A DNA stretch of 12,765 nucleotides from Planctomycetota bacterium (GTDB lineage Bacteria > Planctomycetota > MHYJ01 > JACQXL01 > JAVHLO01): contig JAVHLO010000052.1 in assembly GCA_031082105.1 (NCBI GenBank), positions 1 to 12,765 of the forward strand, written 5' to 3'. The notes below the pieces were generated by a model. That model was not told where the DNA came from. It did no database searches and saw only the letters and a list, made by a program, of their open reading frames with translations. A program made the translations under genes and the position numbers. Below are positions 1 through 5,375 of the stretch, piece by piece. Positions within the stretch are counted from its first letter, which is position 1, and every line of letters begins with the position of its first letter.

Positions 1-1
1 C

Positions 2-625
2 CATGAGGCTGTCTGCTCGTACCCTTCGAAGTTCATCTGGTTGTGTTCCGTTTTCTACGCGACCTGCGCCATACTGCGGCTGGCCCGGTTCAATGTGGAA
101 CATGTGGCTGAGTCTGAGAGCCATGAGGTCTTCCAAGGCCTCCCCTCGCCCGGGGCGGCGGGGTTCGTTGTCTCCATGGTCCTGTGTTTCATGTTCCTCC
201 TGTTTCTCCGCGACGTACCGTCTTCAACCGTGGCGGCGAGCACGCCGCCGCTAGCGCACGAGGTGAGCCGGACACTGTGGTTCCTGCCCAAGGCGATCGC
301 ATACGCGCTCCCGTTTCTTGCCGTCGGGTGCGGCGTCCTCATGGTGAGCAGGCTGTCCTACGTGCACGTGCTGAACCGGTTTCTCACGCGGCGCACGCCG
401 CTCTTCCGGCTCGTCCAACTCGCCCTTCTTCTCCTCGTTGTGCTGGCCATCGGCCCGGAGGTTTCCGCGGCGTTTGTGTTTGCCTCCTACATTCTCTCGG
501 GCCCGATCTCCTACTACTTCTGGCGGCGCAAGCACCTGTCCCGCAAACTGGGCTCGGGCGTTCGCCCCGCACCCACCAGGACCGATCTGGCCGAGGGTGA
601 GCACGATTCCGAAGAACCCCGATGA
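2..625 (+). CDS. pssA: CDP-diacylglycerol--serine O-phosphatidyltransferase, 3' part (5' end outside window)
   Basis: Integral membrane enzyme that would make phosphatidylserine from CDP-diacylglycerol and serine, the precursor of phosphatidylethanolamine. The frame is open from base 2, so the gene starts upstream; the TTG at 41 is only an internal codon. Seen: the block CAILRLARFNVE followed by FQGLPSPGAAG, characteristic of the second half of bacterial PssA, then several hydrophobic segments (for example around LRLVQLALLLLVVLAIG-like and FVFASYILSGPISYYFW stretches) and a charged hydrophilic tail. The CDP-alcohol phosphotransferase catalytic motif (DGxxAR...GxxxD) lies in the missing N-terminal half, so catalysis cannot be confirmed here. 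The stop overlaps the folK start (ATGA), suggesting translational coupling. Family assignment is fairly sure from the LARFN/GLPSP block; another CDP-alcohol transferase is the main alternative. Confidence 0.8.
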   Translation, partial: HEAVCSYPSKFIWLCSVFYATCAILRLARFNVEHVAESESHEVFQGLPSPGAAGFVVSMVLCFMFLLFLRDVPSSTVAASTPPLAHEVSRTLWFLPKAIAYALPFLAVGCGVLMVSRLSYVHVLNRFLTRRTPLFRLVQLALLLLVVLAIGPEVSAAFVFASYILSGPISYYFWRRKHLSRKLGSGVRPAPTRTDLAEGEHDSEEPR

Positions 626-1182
626 CGACCGCGTACCTTGCCCTCGGCTCCAACCTCGGCGACAGGCGCAGGAACCTGACCCGCGCCGTGTCGGTGCTCG
701 CCAAGACTGCCGGTGTGCGCGTTCTTGCCTGCTCCCGTGTCTGGGAGACGGATGCGGTTGGCGGGCCAACCCAGGGCAGGTTCCTCAACGCCGTCGTGAA
801 GGTCGAGTCGCACATCACCCCTCTCGAGCTGCTGGCCAGGCTGCAGGAGATCGAGTTCCGGCTCGGGCGGAAGCGGCCGGCCGCAAAGTGGGCGCCGCGC
901 ACGCTCGACATCGACATCCTCTCCTTCGGCCGCCACAGAATCACGAGCCGCAACCTCACCGCCCCCCACCCCCGAATGCACACGCGGCTTTTCGTGCTCA
1001 TTCCGCTGTTTGAGGTGGCGCCGCGGTTCGTCCATCCCGTCCTCAGAAAGACCGTGCGAACCATGATCGCTGAGACGCGGAAGGCTATCGCCGCCGATCC
1101 GGCGCGGGCGCATGAAGGCAGTGTCTTCCCGACCTGCGGCGGGCCGTGGCGGACCGGTCGCCCGGCGTCAGTGGTACGCTGA
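622..1182 (+). CDS. folK: 2-amino-4-hydroxy-6-hydroxymethyldihydropteridine pyrophosphokinase (HPPK)
   Basis: Cytosolic folate-pathway enzyme that transfers pyrophosphate from ATP to 6-hydroxymethyl-7,8-dihydropterin. The 186-residue product has the expected blocks in order: ALGSNLGDR near residues 7-15, the GGP...FLNAVV substrate-loop region at 47-59, LQEIEFRLGR at 74-83, and the signature RTLDIDIL at 93-100, whose D96 and D98 bind Mg-ATP. PHPRMHTRLFVLIPL at 115-129 is the usual C-terminal motif. The last ~30 residues are a non-conserved tail. The ATG overlaps the preceding stop by four bases (ATGA), which fixes the start. The link with pssA is positional only; no other folate gene is present. 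The stop at 1180-1182 is followed by ~500 non-coding bases. Confidence 0.95.
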   Translation: MTTAYLALGSNLGDRRRNLTRAVSVLAKTAGVRVLACSRVWETDAVGGPTQGRFLNAVVKVESHITPLELLARLQEIEFRLGRKRPAAKWAPRTLDIDILSFGRHRITSRNLTAPHPRMHTRLFVLIPLFEVAPRFVHPVLRKTVRTMIAETRKAIAADPARAHEGSVFPTCGGPWRTGRPASVVR

Positions 1183-1268
1183 GTGCCTTGAAATCCCAAA
1201 CCACATTTTAAAGTGTGCCGTCGGGCATCGCGGCCGCAGCACATCAAGACAATAGCCCGGACTCTTGA

Positions 1269-1444
1269 GCACCAAGACACAAAGATACGAAGCTGCACCG
1301 GAAAGAGCAAAACACGCGCTCCATTCGGTCCGACAGACAGCCTCTGAGTATGAGGGCTGCGCCAACAGAATATCAGACCCGGAACTCGTGAGACACTACC
1401 GGATTCCACGCTTTGTACGACTTTGTGTCTTCGTGTCTCTGTGC
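1269..1444. repeat. Inverted pair of 24-base dispersed repeats (MITE-like arrangement)
   Basis: The sequence at 1269-1292 (begins GCACCAAGACACAAAG) matches the reverse complement of 1421-1444 at 19 of 24 positions. Each copy has a purine-rich ~8-base periodicity (ACACAAAG, ATACGAAG). The 128 bases between them show no coding signal. Two inverted terminal copies around a short non-coding core resemble a non-autonomous element, but no target duplication is obvious, so it may simply be two independent copies of a dispersed repeat. Confidence 0.55.
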
Positions 1445-1504
1445 TTCATGAACGGTCCGGGCTCGATGGTTGGGGGCGGGCCGCTGCCCGGACCCATTCA
1501 TGAA
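1445..1504. repeat. Large imperfect inverted repeat with TTCATGAA at the base of each arm
   Basis: The left arm (1445-1462) starts TTCATGAA and ends GGTCCGGGC. The right arm (1486-1504) is its reverse complement except for one mismatch and one extra base. The loop is 23 bases and G-rich. There is no T tract after the right arm, so it is not a typical intrinsic terminator. It lies about 40 bases upstream of the -35 box at 1546, so a regulatory or processing role is possible but unproven. Confidence 0.6.
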
Positions 1505-1545
1505 ATTCGATTCGCCCCCCTGAGTTGAACAATCACCGATTTTTC

Positions 1546-1574
1546 TTGACAAACGGCGCGGCAACGAGTAGAAT
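1546..1574 (+). promoter_or_regulatory. Sigma-70-type promoter for the epimerase cluster
   Basis: TTGACA at 1546-1551, a 17-base spacer, and TAGAAT at 1569-1574. The -35 is a perfect consensus and the -10 has one mismatch. Transcription should start about 1581, giving a ~105-base leader ahead of the ATG at 1688. It is the only strong promoter I see ahead of the 1688-5375 cluster. Confidence 0.75.
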
Positions 1575-1580
1575 CCCGAT

Positions 1581-1601
1581 GATGTTCAAAAAATGAACAT
1601 C
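1581..1601. promoter_or_regulatory. Operator-like perfect palindrome at the predicted transcription start
   Basis: GATGTTCA, five A residues, TGAACATC: perfect 8-base arms with a 5-base spacer, placed exactly where transcription from the 1546-1574 promoter should begin. The position suits a repressor operator or a 5'-end mRNA hairpin. No regulator gene is adjacent, so the binder is unknown. Confidence 0.5.
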
Positions 1602-1637
1602 GGCGGAGAGCCTCGTCGCTTTCGGCCTCCGACTCCG

Positions 1638-1683
1638 TGCCCTTTGCTCTTTGCCCTTTGCTCTTCGCTCTTTGCTCTTTGCC
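1638..1683 (+). repeat. Heptanucleotide tandem array (TGCYCTT)n
   Basis: Six consecutive 7-base units from 1638 to 1679, alternating TGCCCTT and TGCTCTT with one CGCTCTT, plus a partial seventh. It fills the leader just upstream of the epimerase start and leaves no ribosome-binding site next to the ATG at 1688. The nearest purine-rich candidate, GGAGAG at 1605-1610, lies on the other side of the array. It resembles the short tandemly repeated repetitive (STRR) heptamers described in cyanobacteria. Confidence 0.8.
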
Positions 1684-1687
1684 GTCC

Positions 1688-2671
1688 ATGTCTCAAGACT
1701 CCAAGATGCTCAAGGGAAGTAAGGTCCTCGTGACCGGCGGCGCGGGGTTCATCGGCTCGCATATCGTCGATGCCCTGGTCAAGGAGGGCGCAAACGTCGT
1801 CGTCTACGATAACTTCGTCCGCGGCTCGGAGAACAACCTTGTCTGGGCCAGGGCCAACGGGCGCGTCGAGGTGGTCAAGGGCGATATCCTCGAGTGCGAA
1901 AAGCTCGCGCAGCACATGGCCGGGGTCGACTACGTCTTCCACGAGGCCGCCCTCTGGCTGCTGGAATGCGAGGCGGAGCCCAGGAAGGCGATTTCCGTCA
2001 ACATTCTGGGCACGTTCAACGTCCTTGAGGCCTGCGTGAACGCGGGCGTGAAGAAGATCGTGGCCGCGTCTTCTTCCTCCGTCTACGGAAACGGCTCCTA
2101 TTTCCCCACCGACGAGGTTCACCCGTTCAACAACGACCTCTTTTACGGGGCGACGAAGGTCGCCGACGAGCAGATCATGCGCGCCTTCCACAAGAAACAC
2201 GGTTTGAAAGTCGTCGGCCTGCGGTATCTGAACGCCTACGGGCCGCGGATGGATTTCCGGTCGGCGTACGTGATGGTCATCATGAACTTCCTGAACAAGC
2301 TCGACGCCGGCGAGGCGCCGGTGATACTCGGGGACGGGAGCGCGACGCTCGATCTGGTGTATGTGGAAGACGTGGCGCGCGCAAATATCATTGCGTTGAA
2401 GAGCGAGATCGAGTGCGACTTCTTCAATATCGCGAGCGGGAAGGAGACGACCCTGCGCGAGCTGCTGGATACCATTCTCAAGATCACCGGCAGCAAGCTT
2501 GCGCCGGTCTACGAGCCGCGCGATGCGAGACTGGTCGTGCGCCGGTTCGGGTGCCCGAAGAAGGCCTCGGAGGTGCTGGGTTTCACGGCGACCACGCCGA
2601 ACGAGGCGGGCCTGCGGCGCGTGATCGAGTGGCGCAGGTCGGAAAAAGGGGCGCACGGCCGGAGGCAGTAA
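1688..2671 (+). CDS. NAD-dependent sugar-nucleotide epimerase/dehydratase (extended SDR family)
   Basis: Predicted cytosolic enzyme acting on a nucleotide-activated sugar, as in UDP-glucose 4-epimerase and related enzymes. Of 327 residues, the NAD-binding GGAGFIG lies at 17-23, followed by an acidic residue after strand 2 (YDNF at 40-43). Catalytic S/T and YxxxK are present as SSSSVYG (128-134) and YGATK (153-157). The LRYLNAYGPR block (178-187) and GDGSATLDLVYVEDVA (215-230) are typical of sugar epimerases. The start is uncertain: ATG 1688 and ATG 1706 both lack a clear ribosome-binding site because a heptanucleotide array sits directly upstream, and GTG 1637 would translate the array itself. 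The TAA stop lies inside a second heptanucleotide array. It is followed by an aminotransferase and an amidotransferase, a combination typical of polysaccharide or modified-sugar clusters. The exact substrate cannot be read from sequence. Confidence 0.9.
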   Translation: MSQDSKMLKGSKVLVTGGAGFIGSHIVDALVKEGANVVVYDNFVRGSENNLVWARANGRVEVVKGDILECEKLAQHMAGVDYVFHEAALWLLECEAEPRKAISVNILGTFNVLEACVNAGVKKIVAASSSSVYGNGSYFPTDEVHPFNNDLFYGATKVADEQIMRAFHKKHGLKVVGLRYLNAYGPRMDFRSAYVMVIMNFLNKLDAGEAPVILGDGSATLDLVYVEDVARANIIALKSEIECDFFNIASGKETTLRELLDTILKITGSKLAPVYEPRDARLVVRRFGCPKKASEVLGFTATTPNEAGLRRVIEWRRSEKGAHGRRQ

Positions 2672-2691
2672 GCAGCAGGCAGCAGGCAGTC
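2664..2691 (+). repeat. Heptanucleotide tandem array (RGCAGYA)n overlapping the epimerase stop codon
   Basis: Four 7-base units (GGCAGTA, AGCAGCA, GGCAGCA, GGCAGTC). The TAA stop of the epimerase gene (2669-2671) is part of units 1-2, so the last codons of the gene come from the array. Two units of another heptamer (GGACAGT, GGACATC) follow at about 2717-2730. Confidence 0.75.
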
Positions 2692-2916
2692 TCTGAAGCT
2701 TGGAGGCAAAGAGGCGGCGGACAGTGGACATCAATGATCCAGCGGGAGTCTATCGCGTCGCAATGGCCGCATGCTCTGGAGCGTCAAAGCCGCAGCTTTG
2801 ACCTTTCTTCCCGGGCGCGGCTTCGTTTCACCGAACGAACCTTCGGACCTCAGCCCTGATGTCCGAACGGCGCGGATTTCCGGCGTTGCGCCGCCGGCAA
2901 ACGGGGAATACACACT
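2672..2916. other. Intergenic repeat stretch between epimerase and aminotransferase
   Basis: No gene is supported. After the heptamer array come a perfect hairpin GTCAAAGC-CGCA-GCTTTGAC (2783-2802), a smaller one TTCGTT-TCACCG-AACGAA (2822-2839) and a GC-rich inverted segment near 2879-2899. No good promoter was found, so the aminotransferase is probably read from the promoter at 1546. GGGGA at 2903-2907, nine bases before the ATG at 2917, is the likely ribosome-binding site. Confidence 0.55.
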
Positions 2917-4188
2917 ATGGCTGATATCCCGATCACCAAACCCTGTTTTGACGCCAACGACCGCAGGGCGGTCCTTGAGCCGCTCGATTCCGGCTGGGTG
3001 GTCCAGGGCCCGAGAGTCGCGGCCTTCGAGAACGCCATTGCGCGGTTCACGGGCGCGCGATGCGCCGTCGCCACCACGTCGTGCACCACTGCGCTCCATC
3101 TCGCGTTGCTCGCCTGCGGCATCGGGCCGGGCGATGAGGTGATTGTGCCGGCCTTCACGTTCGTGGCGACCGCGAACGTTGTCGAGCACACCGGGGCGCG
3201 GCCCGTGTTCGCGGATATCGACCTCGACACGTTCAATATTGACGTCACACGGATCGAACGCGTCGTCACACGGAAGACGAAGGCGATCATGCCCGTGCAC
3301 CTTTTCGGCCTGACGGCCGACATGGACGGCGTGATGCGAATTGCACGCGGAGGCCGACTTCATGCCGAACAGAGTCGCGACCGCCGGAATCAGTGCCGCG
3401 ACCGTGAGGGAGCGGTAGAATCGTCTTTGTCGCGACGGCCGCTCCGCGTCATCGAAGACGCCGCGTGCGCGATCGGCGCGTTCTTCCGCGGCCGGCACGC
3501 GGGGACGTTCGGCGATGCGGGCTGCCTCAGTTTTCATCCCCGAAAGTCGATTACGACCGGCGAAGGCGGGATGGTCTTGACGAACAAGGCCGCCGTTGCG
3601 GGCGCGGTGAGGAAGCTCCGAGACCACGGGGCCGAAATCACCGATCTTGCGCGCCACAAGACCGGTGGGCTTCTGTTGCCGGAGTACAATGCAGCCGGCT
3701 ACAACTACAGGATGACGGACATCCAGGGAGCGCTCGGCTGCGCTCAGGCCGCGAAGTTGAACTGGATACTCAAGCGGAAGCGCGCGCTTGCAAGGCGGTA
3801 CGAGAACGCGCTCGGCGACCTGCAGGAGTTCCGCCTGCCGGGGACGCCTGCGCACTGCGTGCACGGATATCAGTCCTACGTGCTGCTCGCGCTGCCCCGG
3901 CAGATGACGCTGCCTGACCGCCGAGAGCTGCGGCTCCTGCACGCGCGCCGCAACGGACTGATGAAGAGCCTGGCCGCGCACGGGATCGCTACACGCCAGG
4001 GGACGCACGCCGTGCACTGTCTCGCGTACTACCGGAGTAGGTACGGCCTGCGGCCCGAAGACTATCCGAACGCGCTGGCCGCCGACCGGCTCAGCCTCGC
4101 CCTGCCGCTCTATCCGCAGATGACGATCGCCGAGCAGGACAGGGTGATCCGCGCGTTGCGAGAATGTGTTGACACAAGTCCCCCTTAG
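2917..4188 (+). CDS. DegT/DnrJ/EryC1/StrS-family PLP sugar aminotransferase carrying an in-frame repeat insertion
   Basis: PLP-dependent enzyme that would transfer an amino group (usually from glutamate) to a keto-sugar nucleotide. Seen in 423 residues: the SGWVVQGPRVAAFE entry motif (25-38), GDEVIVPAFTFVATANVV (72-89), VIEDAACAIGA (178-188) with D181 contacting the PLP ring nitrogen, and SFHPRKSITTGEGG (205-218), where K210 is the predicted Schiff-base lysine. GYNYRMTDIQGALG (261-274) is also typical. Residues ~145-174 form an arginine-rich insertion absent from relatives, where IAR should lead almost directly into LRVIEDA. The DNA there contains a repeat also found at 5984-6004. The reading frame stays open, so the enzyme may still fold, with a loop before the active-site strand. 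The last residues (VDTSPP) come from another repeat spanning the stop codon. Confidence 0.9.
   Translation: MADIPITKPCFDANDRRAVLEPLDSGWVVQGPRVAAFENAIARFTGARCAVATTSCTTALHLALLACGIGPGDEVIVPAFTFVATANVVEHTGARPVFADIDLDTFNIDVTRIERVVTRKTKAIMPVHLFGLTADMDGVMRIARGGRLHAEQSRDRRNQCRDREGAVESSLSRRPLRVIEDAACAIGAFFRGRHAGTFGDAGCLSFHPRKSITTGEGGMVLTNKAAVAGAVRKLRDHGAEITDLARHKTGGLLLPEYNAAGYNYRMTDIQGALGCAQAAKLNWILKRKRALARRYENALGDLQEFRLPGTPAHCVHGYQSYVLLALPRQMTLPDRRELRLLHARRNGLMKSLAAHGIATRQGTHAVHCLAYYRSRYGLRPEDYPNALAADRLSLALPLYPQMTIAEQDRVIRALRECVDTSPP
3349..3445. repeat. Dispersed repeat inserted in frame in the aminotransferase gene
   Basis: GCCGCGACCGTGAGGGAGCG plus a further G (3395-3415) is identical over 21 bases to 5984-6004. 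A shorter piece GAACAGAGTCGCGACCG (3367-3383) matches 5977-5993 with one difference. The palindrome GTCGCGAC occurs at 3374-3381 and 3429-3436, and GGAGCGG (3409-3415) can pair with CCGCTCC (3439-3445). By comparison with the family, about 27 extra codons are present and no stop is introduced, so the insert length is a multiple of three. Confidence 0.75.
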
Positions 4189-4247
4189 CAAAGGGGCCCC
4201 GACTGCGGTCGGGATCGCGGCTGCGGCCTTGAGATTCAGGGGGTTGT
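4174..4247. repeat. Composite palindromic repeat spanning the aminotransferase stop
   Basis: ACAAGTCCCCCT at 4174-4185 can pair with AGGGGGTTGT at 4238-4247 (one-base bulge region). Shorter CCCC/GGGG pairing (4181-4184 with 4193-4196) is nested inside, as is a perfect hairpin CCCGAC-TGCG-GTCGGG (4198-4213). The TAG stop (4186-4188) lies inside the left arm. It looks like one repeat interrupted by another. There is no T tract, so terminator function is doubtful. Confidence 0.6.
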
Positions 4248-4313
4248 ATTCGACCTCGCGACGAACTGGTACTGCCGGTCGCGGCTCGGCTGTGATCCGG
4301 ACCCCGGATCCCG

Positions 4314-4355
4314 ACAAAATCCAAAATCCACAATCTAAAATCCAAAATCGAGAGT
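4314..4355 (+). repeat. AT-rich heptanucleotide tandem array (CYAAAAT)n ending at the asnB start codon
   Basis: Six 7-base units from 4314 to 4355 (ACAAAAT, CCAAAAT, CCACAAT, CTAAAAT, CCAAAAT, then a degenerate CGAGAGT), ending on the base before the ATG at 4356. It is strikingly AT-rich against GC-rich surroundings. Only weak GAG/GA purine matches remain for a ribosome-binding site. Confidence 0.8.
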
Positions 4356-5375
4356 ATGTGCGGAATAGCAGGCATCCTGAACACGAGCGGCGAACCCGTT
4401 GCCGAGGCGACGCTGCGCGCGATGACCGACGCGCTCGCGCACCGCGGCCCGGACGGGGAGGGCCACTTCGTGGACGGAATGATCGGGTTGGGGCATCGCA
4501 GGCTCGCGATCATTGACCTCTCCCCTGCCGCGCGCCAGCCGATGTCGACCCCGGACGGCAACCTCACGATCACCTACAACGGCGAAGTCTACAACTTCCG
4601 CGAGCTTCGCGCGGAACTGGAGTCGAAGGGCCATCGGTTTCGCTCGCGGACGGACTCGGAGGTCGTTCTGCACGCGTACAAGGAGTGGGGCGCGAGGTGT
4701 CTCGACCGGTTCAACGGGATGTTCGCGTTCGCGGTGTGGGACAGGCGCCGGCGGGAGCTATTCCTCGCGCGGGACCGGTACGGGATCAAACCGCTCTACT
4801 ACACTCAGATCGGCGCGACGCTTCTCTTCGCGTCGGAGATCAAGGCGTTCTTGAAACATCCGGCGTTCAGTGTGGAGGTCAGCCTTCCGCACCTGCTCGA
4901 GTATTTTACGTTCCAGAACATCTTCACGGACGGCACGCTCTTCAAGGGAGTGAAGCTGCTGAGGCCGGGACATTATGCCGTGGTCTCCGCCGAGAGCGGC
5001 GCCGTTCACGAGCGTCAGTACTGGGATTTCACCTTTGCTGAGTCGGAAACTGTCATTCCCGCGGAAGCGGGAATCCAGACGCCCGGGGAGGGCGAGACGC
5101 CTGCCGGGCCAAGAGTGTCCGGGTACGTACCCGGACGGACCGGAGCCGGGGGTGTAGATGAAGACCCTCACCCTCGCCCTCTCCCAAAGGGAGAGGGGAG
5201 CCGCCGCCCTCACCCTCACCCGGAGGAAGGGGGAAAGCGGTCCCGTCCCACTCGATGGTGTACTCGAACGGCACCCAGATGGGGTTGTTTGGCGTGTCGT
5301 TCCGTGTGGAGATCGGATGCTGGAGTTGGAAACTCCCTTGCAGCGTGCGGACGGTCGCACCGTCGGGGTCTTTGA
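4356..5375 (+). CDS. asnB: Truncated asparagine synthetase-type amidotransferase (glutaminase domain only; probable pseudogene)
   Basis: Full-length relatives (about 600 residues or more) hydrolyse glutamine in an N-terminal Ntn domain and pass ammonia to an ATP-using synthetase domain. Here the N-terminal domain is intact: nucleophile C2 in MCGIAGI, HRGPDGEG (29-36), HRRLAIIDLS (47-56), YNGEVYNFREL (74-84) and TDSEVVLHAY (99-108). The region up to QYWDFTF (221-227) reads normally and reaches the linker before the synthetase domain. From about residue 230 (base ~5045) the frame enters dispersed repeats and then the antisense of a neighbouring gene, ending at 5375 in sequence with no homology. 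The synthetase ATP motif (SGGLDSS type) is absent from the window. A stand-alone glutaminase is possible, but a gene cut by rearrangement, or an assembly join inside repeats, is more likely. It probably belonged to the sugar cluster upstream. Confidence 0.85.
   Translation: MCGIAGILNTSGEPVAEATLRAMTDALAHRGPDGEGHFVDGMIGLGHRRLAIIDLSPAARQPMSTPDGNLTITYNGEVYNFRELRAELESKGHRFRSRTDSEVVLHAYKEWGARCLDRFNGMFAFAVWDRRRRELFLARDRYGIKPLYYTQIGATLLFASEIKAFLKHPAFSVEVSLPHLLEYFTFQNIFTDGTLFKGVKLLRPGHYAVVSAESGAVHERQYWDFTFAESETVIPAEAGIQTPGEGETPAGPRVSGYVPGRTGAGGVDEDPHPRPLPKGEGSRRPHPHPEEGGKRSRPTRWCTRTAPRWGCLACRSVWRSDAGVGNSLAACGRSHRRGL
5050..5077 (+). repeat. dRS3-like palindromic repeat, copy 1 (inside the asnB frame)
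   Basis: The core is ATTCCC-N8-GGGAAT at 5055-5074, the form known as dRS3 in Neisseria and widespread elsewhere. Over 28 bases it matches the reverse complement of 6112-6139 with one mismatch. It marks the point where normal AsnB sequence stops. Confidence 0.85.

Larger units (their letters stand above)
1183..1687. other. 505-base non-coding stretch with repeats, promoter and operator-like palindrome
   Basis: No credible gene lies here: short frames on both strands have no family resemblance and are built from repeat DNA. In order it holds an imperfect AT-rich palindrome just after folK (about 1203-1218, centred on TTTAAA), an inverted pair of 24-base repeats (1269-1292 and 1421-1444), a large imperfect inverted repeat (1445-1504), a strong promoter (1546-1574), an 8+8 palindrome (1581-1601) and a pyrimidine-rich heptanucleotide array (1638-1683). 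No convincing intrinsic terminator with a T tract was found after folK. Confidence 0.7.

Noticed and set aside
1203..1218. AT-rich palindrome after folK as an intrinsic terminator
   Set aside because: The stem is weak, contains a wobble pair, is not GC-rich and has no following T tract.
251..1409. Long minus-strand frames across pssA and folK
   Set aside because: They are antisense shadows of two recognisable genes, with no motif or ribosome-binding site.
1581..1601. LexA box
   Set aside because: The palindrome does not match the known CGAAC-N4-GTTCG or GTTC-N7-GTTC forms, and no SOS gene is adjacent.
2731..4317. Long open frame on the minus strand (528 codons) opposite the aminotransferase gene
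   Set aside because: It is antisense to a clear DegT-family gene in GC-rich DNA and has no family motifs; its product reads as arginine- and alanine-rich shadow sequence.
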